Shown one piece after another: positions 63,346 through 64,000 of a stretch of DNA of 64,000 bases; position 1 is the stretch's first letter; each line of letters opens with the position of its first letter. This stretch comes from Dolomitihabitans soli (GTDB taxonomy: Bacteria > Actinomycetota > Actinomycetes > Streptosporangiales > Streptosporangiaceae): the NCBI RefSeq assembly GCF_022213955.1, contig NZ_JAKNTW010000002.1, positions 434,001-498,000 of the forward strand, written 5' to 3'. The translations under genes were made by a program, and so were the position numbers. The notes under the pieces were generated by a model, which ran no database searches, was not told the DNA's origin, and was given only the letters and a program-made list of their open reading frames with translations.

Positions 63346-64000
63346 ATGGGGTTCCGGCACGGAGAACGACGCTTACGCCGTCCCGCCGTCACCGTATCCG
63401 TCACGACCGTCTGCCTGGCCACAGCGGTGGCCTCCACCATGCTCACCGGGCAGGCGGTCGCGCGGACCGCCGTGCCGCAGGCCGAATTCGGCACCGCGAA
63501 GTCCAGCACCCACGACATCACCCTGATCACCGGCGACCGGGTGCACGTCACTGTGGCCCCCGACGATCGCAGCACCGCGACGGTGACCCCGGCGCCCCGC
63601 GCGAAGGGAGTCCTGCCCACCGGCTTCCACATCCAGGAACGCGGCGGGCAGGTCTACGTCTACCCCGGCGACATGCTGGACCTGATCCCGGAGCGCCTGG
63701 ACCCCGAGCTGTTCAACGTCACCGCGCTTGCCGAGCAGGGCCAGGCCGACACGGCGGCGCGTTCGATCCCGCTCATCCTCACCTACCGCGAACAGGCCAC
63801 CAAGGCGGCGATCCCGCAGGTCGAACAGGTACGTGCGCTGGAGAGCCTGAACGGCGCCGGCGTGTCCCTGGCCAAGGACCAGGCGGCCCGGTTCGGCGGT
63901 GCGCTGGCCCAGCTGGCCGCCGCGCCGCGTGCCCAGGCGGCGAGCCCGCTCGACGGGGTGGCGAAGATCTGGCTCGACCGGAAGGTCGAGCCGGTGCTGG
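63346..64000 (+). CDS. Secreted protein, N-terminal part (probable S8 peptidase), cut by the window end
   Basis: The frame is open from ATG 63346 to the last base (218 codons). A Sec signal is visible (VTVSVTTVCLATAVASTMLTG with an Arg-rich start). The mature N-terminus has STHDITLITGDRVHVTV, which in actinomycete proteins commonly introduces the long propeptide region of subtilisin-like (S8) peptidases. The catalytic domain would lie beyond the window, so the assignment is tentative. It is divergent from the regulator at 62166. Confidence 0.7.
   Translation, partial: MGFRHGERRLRRPAVTVSVTTVCLATAVASTMLTGQAVARTAVPQAEFGTAKSSTHDITLITGDRVHVTVAPDDRSTATVTPAPRAKGVLPTGFHIQERGGQVYVYPGDMLDLIPERLDPELFNVTALAEQGQADTAARSIPLILTYREQATKAAIPQVEQVRALESLNGAGVSLAKDQAARFGGALAQLAAAPRAQAASPLDGVAKIWLDRKVEPVL

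Noticed and set aside
1-64000. tRNA, rRNA, CRISPR arrays, insertion sequences, integrase or attachment sites
   Set aside because: None was recognised by eye: no CRISPR-like spaced repeats, no transposase or integrase motifs, no cloverleaf-like sequence. A covariance-model scan was not possible.

Overview
This is a high-GC actinomycete chromosome segment (strong G/C third-position bias, GTG starts, Tat and lipoprotein signals, DmdR/IdeR-type iron boxes, TTA codons, a SARP regulator). I cannot fix the genus from sequence alone; Streptomyces or a Streptosporangiales relative would both fit.

Region 1 (131-15408, + strand) is a tightly coupled hybrid NRPS/PKS operon: a free-standing A-PCP protein, a KS-(decayed AT)-ACP-C protein, an A-PCP-E protein, an MbtH protein, a type II thioesterase, an ATP-grasp ligase, a PCP-C protein and a divergent serine hydroxymethyltransferase. 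I do not recognise the product. Several domains are non-canonical: no Asp at the usual A-domain position, an AT without its serine, and an E domain without its EGHGRE glutamate. The operon may begin left of the window. At its right end the SHMT frame reads through into the antisense 3' end of a copper P-type ATPase gene, which suggests a recombination junction.

Region 2 (15454-24438, - strand) is a nine-gene operon. Transcription runs from a promoter and a perfect 24-bp palindrome through two unrecognised proteins, a solute-binding lipoprotein, a LacI regulator, a complete Opp/Dpp-type ABC importer and a secreted phospholipase-D-like enzyme. An ABC-F protein follows on the + strand (24630-26258).

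Region 3 (26319-47080) is a coelichelin-type hydroxamate siderophore locus: formyltransferase (cchA), esterase (cchJ), two import permeases (cchC, cchD), binding protein (cchF), a heterodimeric exporter (cchG, cchI), the trimodular NRPS (cchH) and MbtH (cchK). The adenylation codes I read by eye, DINYWGGIG, DFWNIGMVH and DMENLGLIN, match formyl-hydroxyornithine, threonine and hydroxyornithine. Four iron boxes stand before cchA, cchJ, cchF and cchH. The ornithine monooxygenase cchB is absent and the import ATPase cchE survives only as a deleted, frameshifted scrap.

Region 4 (47.1-56.7 kb) is accessory: an AT-rich foreign-looking gene, a GntR/UTRA fragment, a divergent TetR/RidA pair, a secreted polysaccharide lyase, an AfsR-like SARP and a sensor kinase, degenerate kinase and response regulator module.

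Region 5 (56.9-64 kb) is a copper/haem-oxidase-type locus: a PCuAC lipoprotein and a Tat-exported DyP peroxidase (dtpA-like), a PepSY membrane protein, and two paralogous small membrane proteins flanking them. A two-HTH regulator follows, divergent from a secreted protein that runs off the window and looks like the N-terminus of an S8 peptidase.
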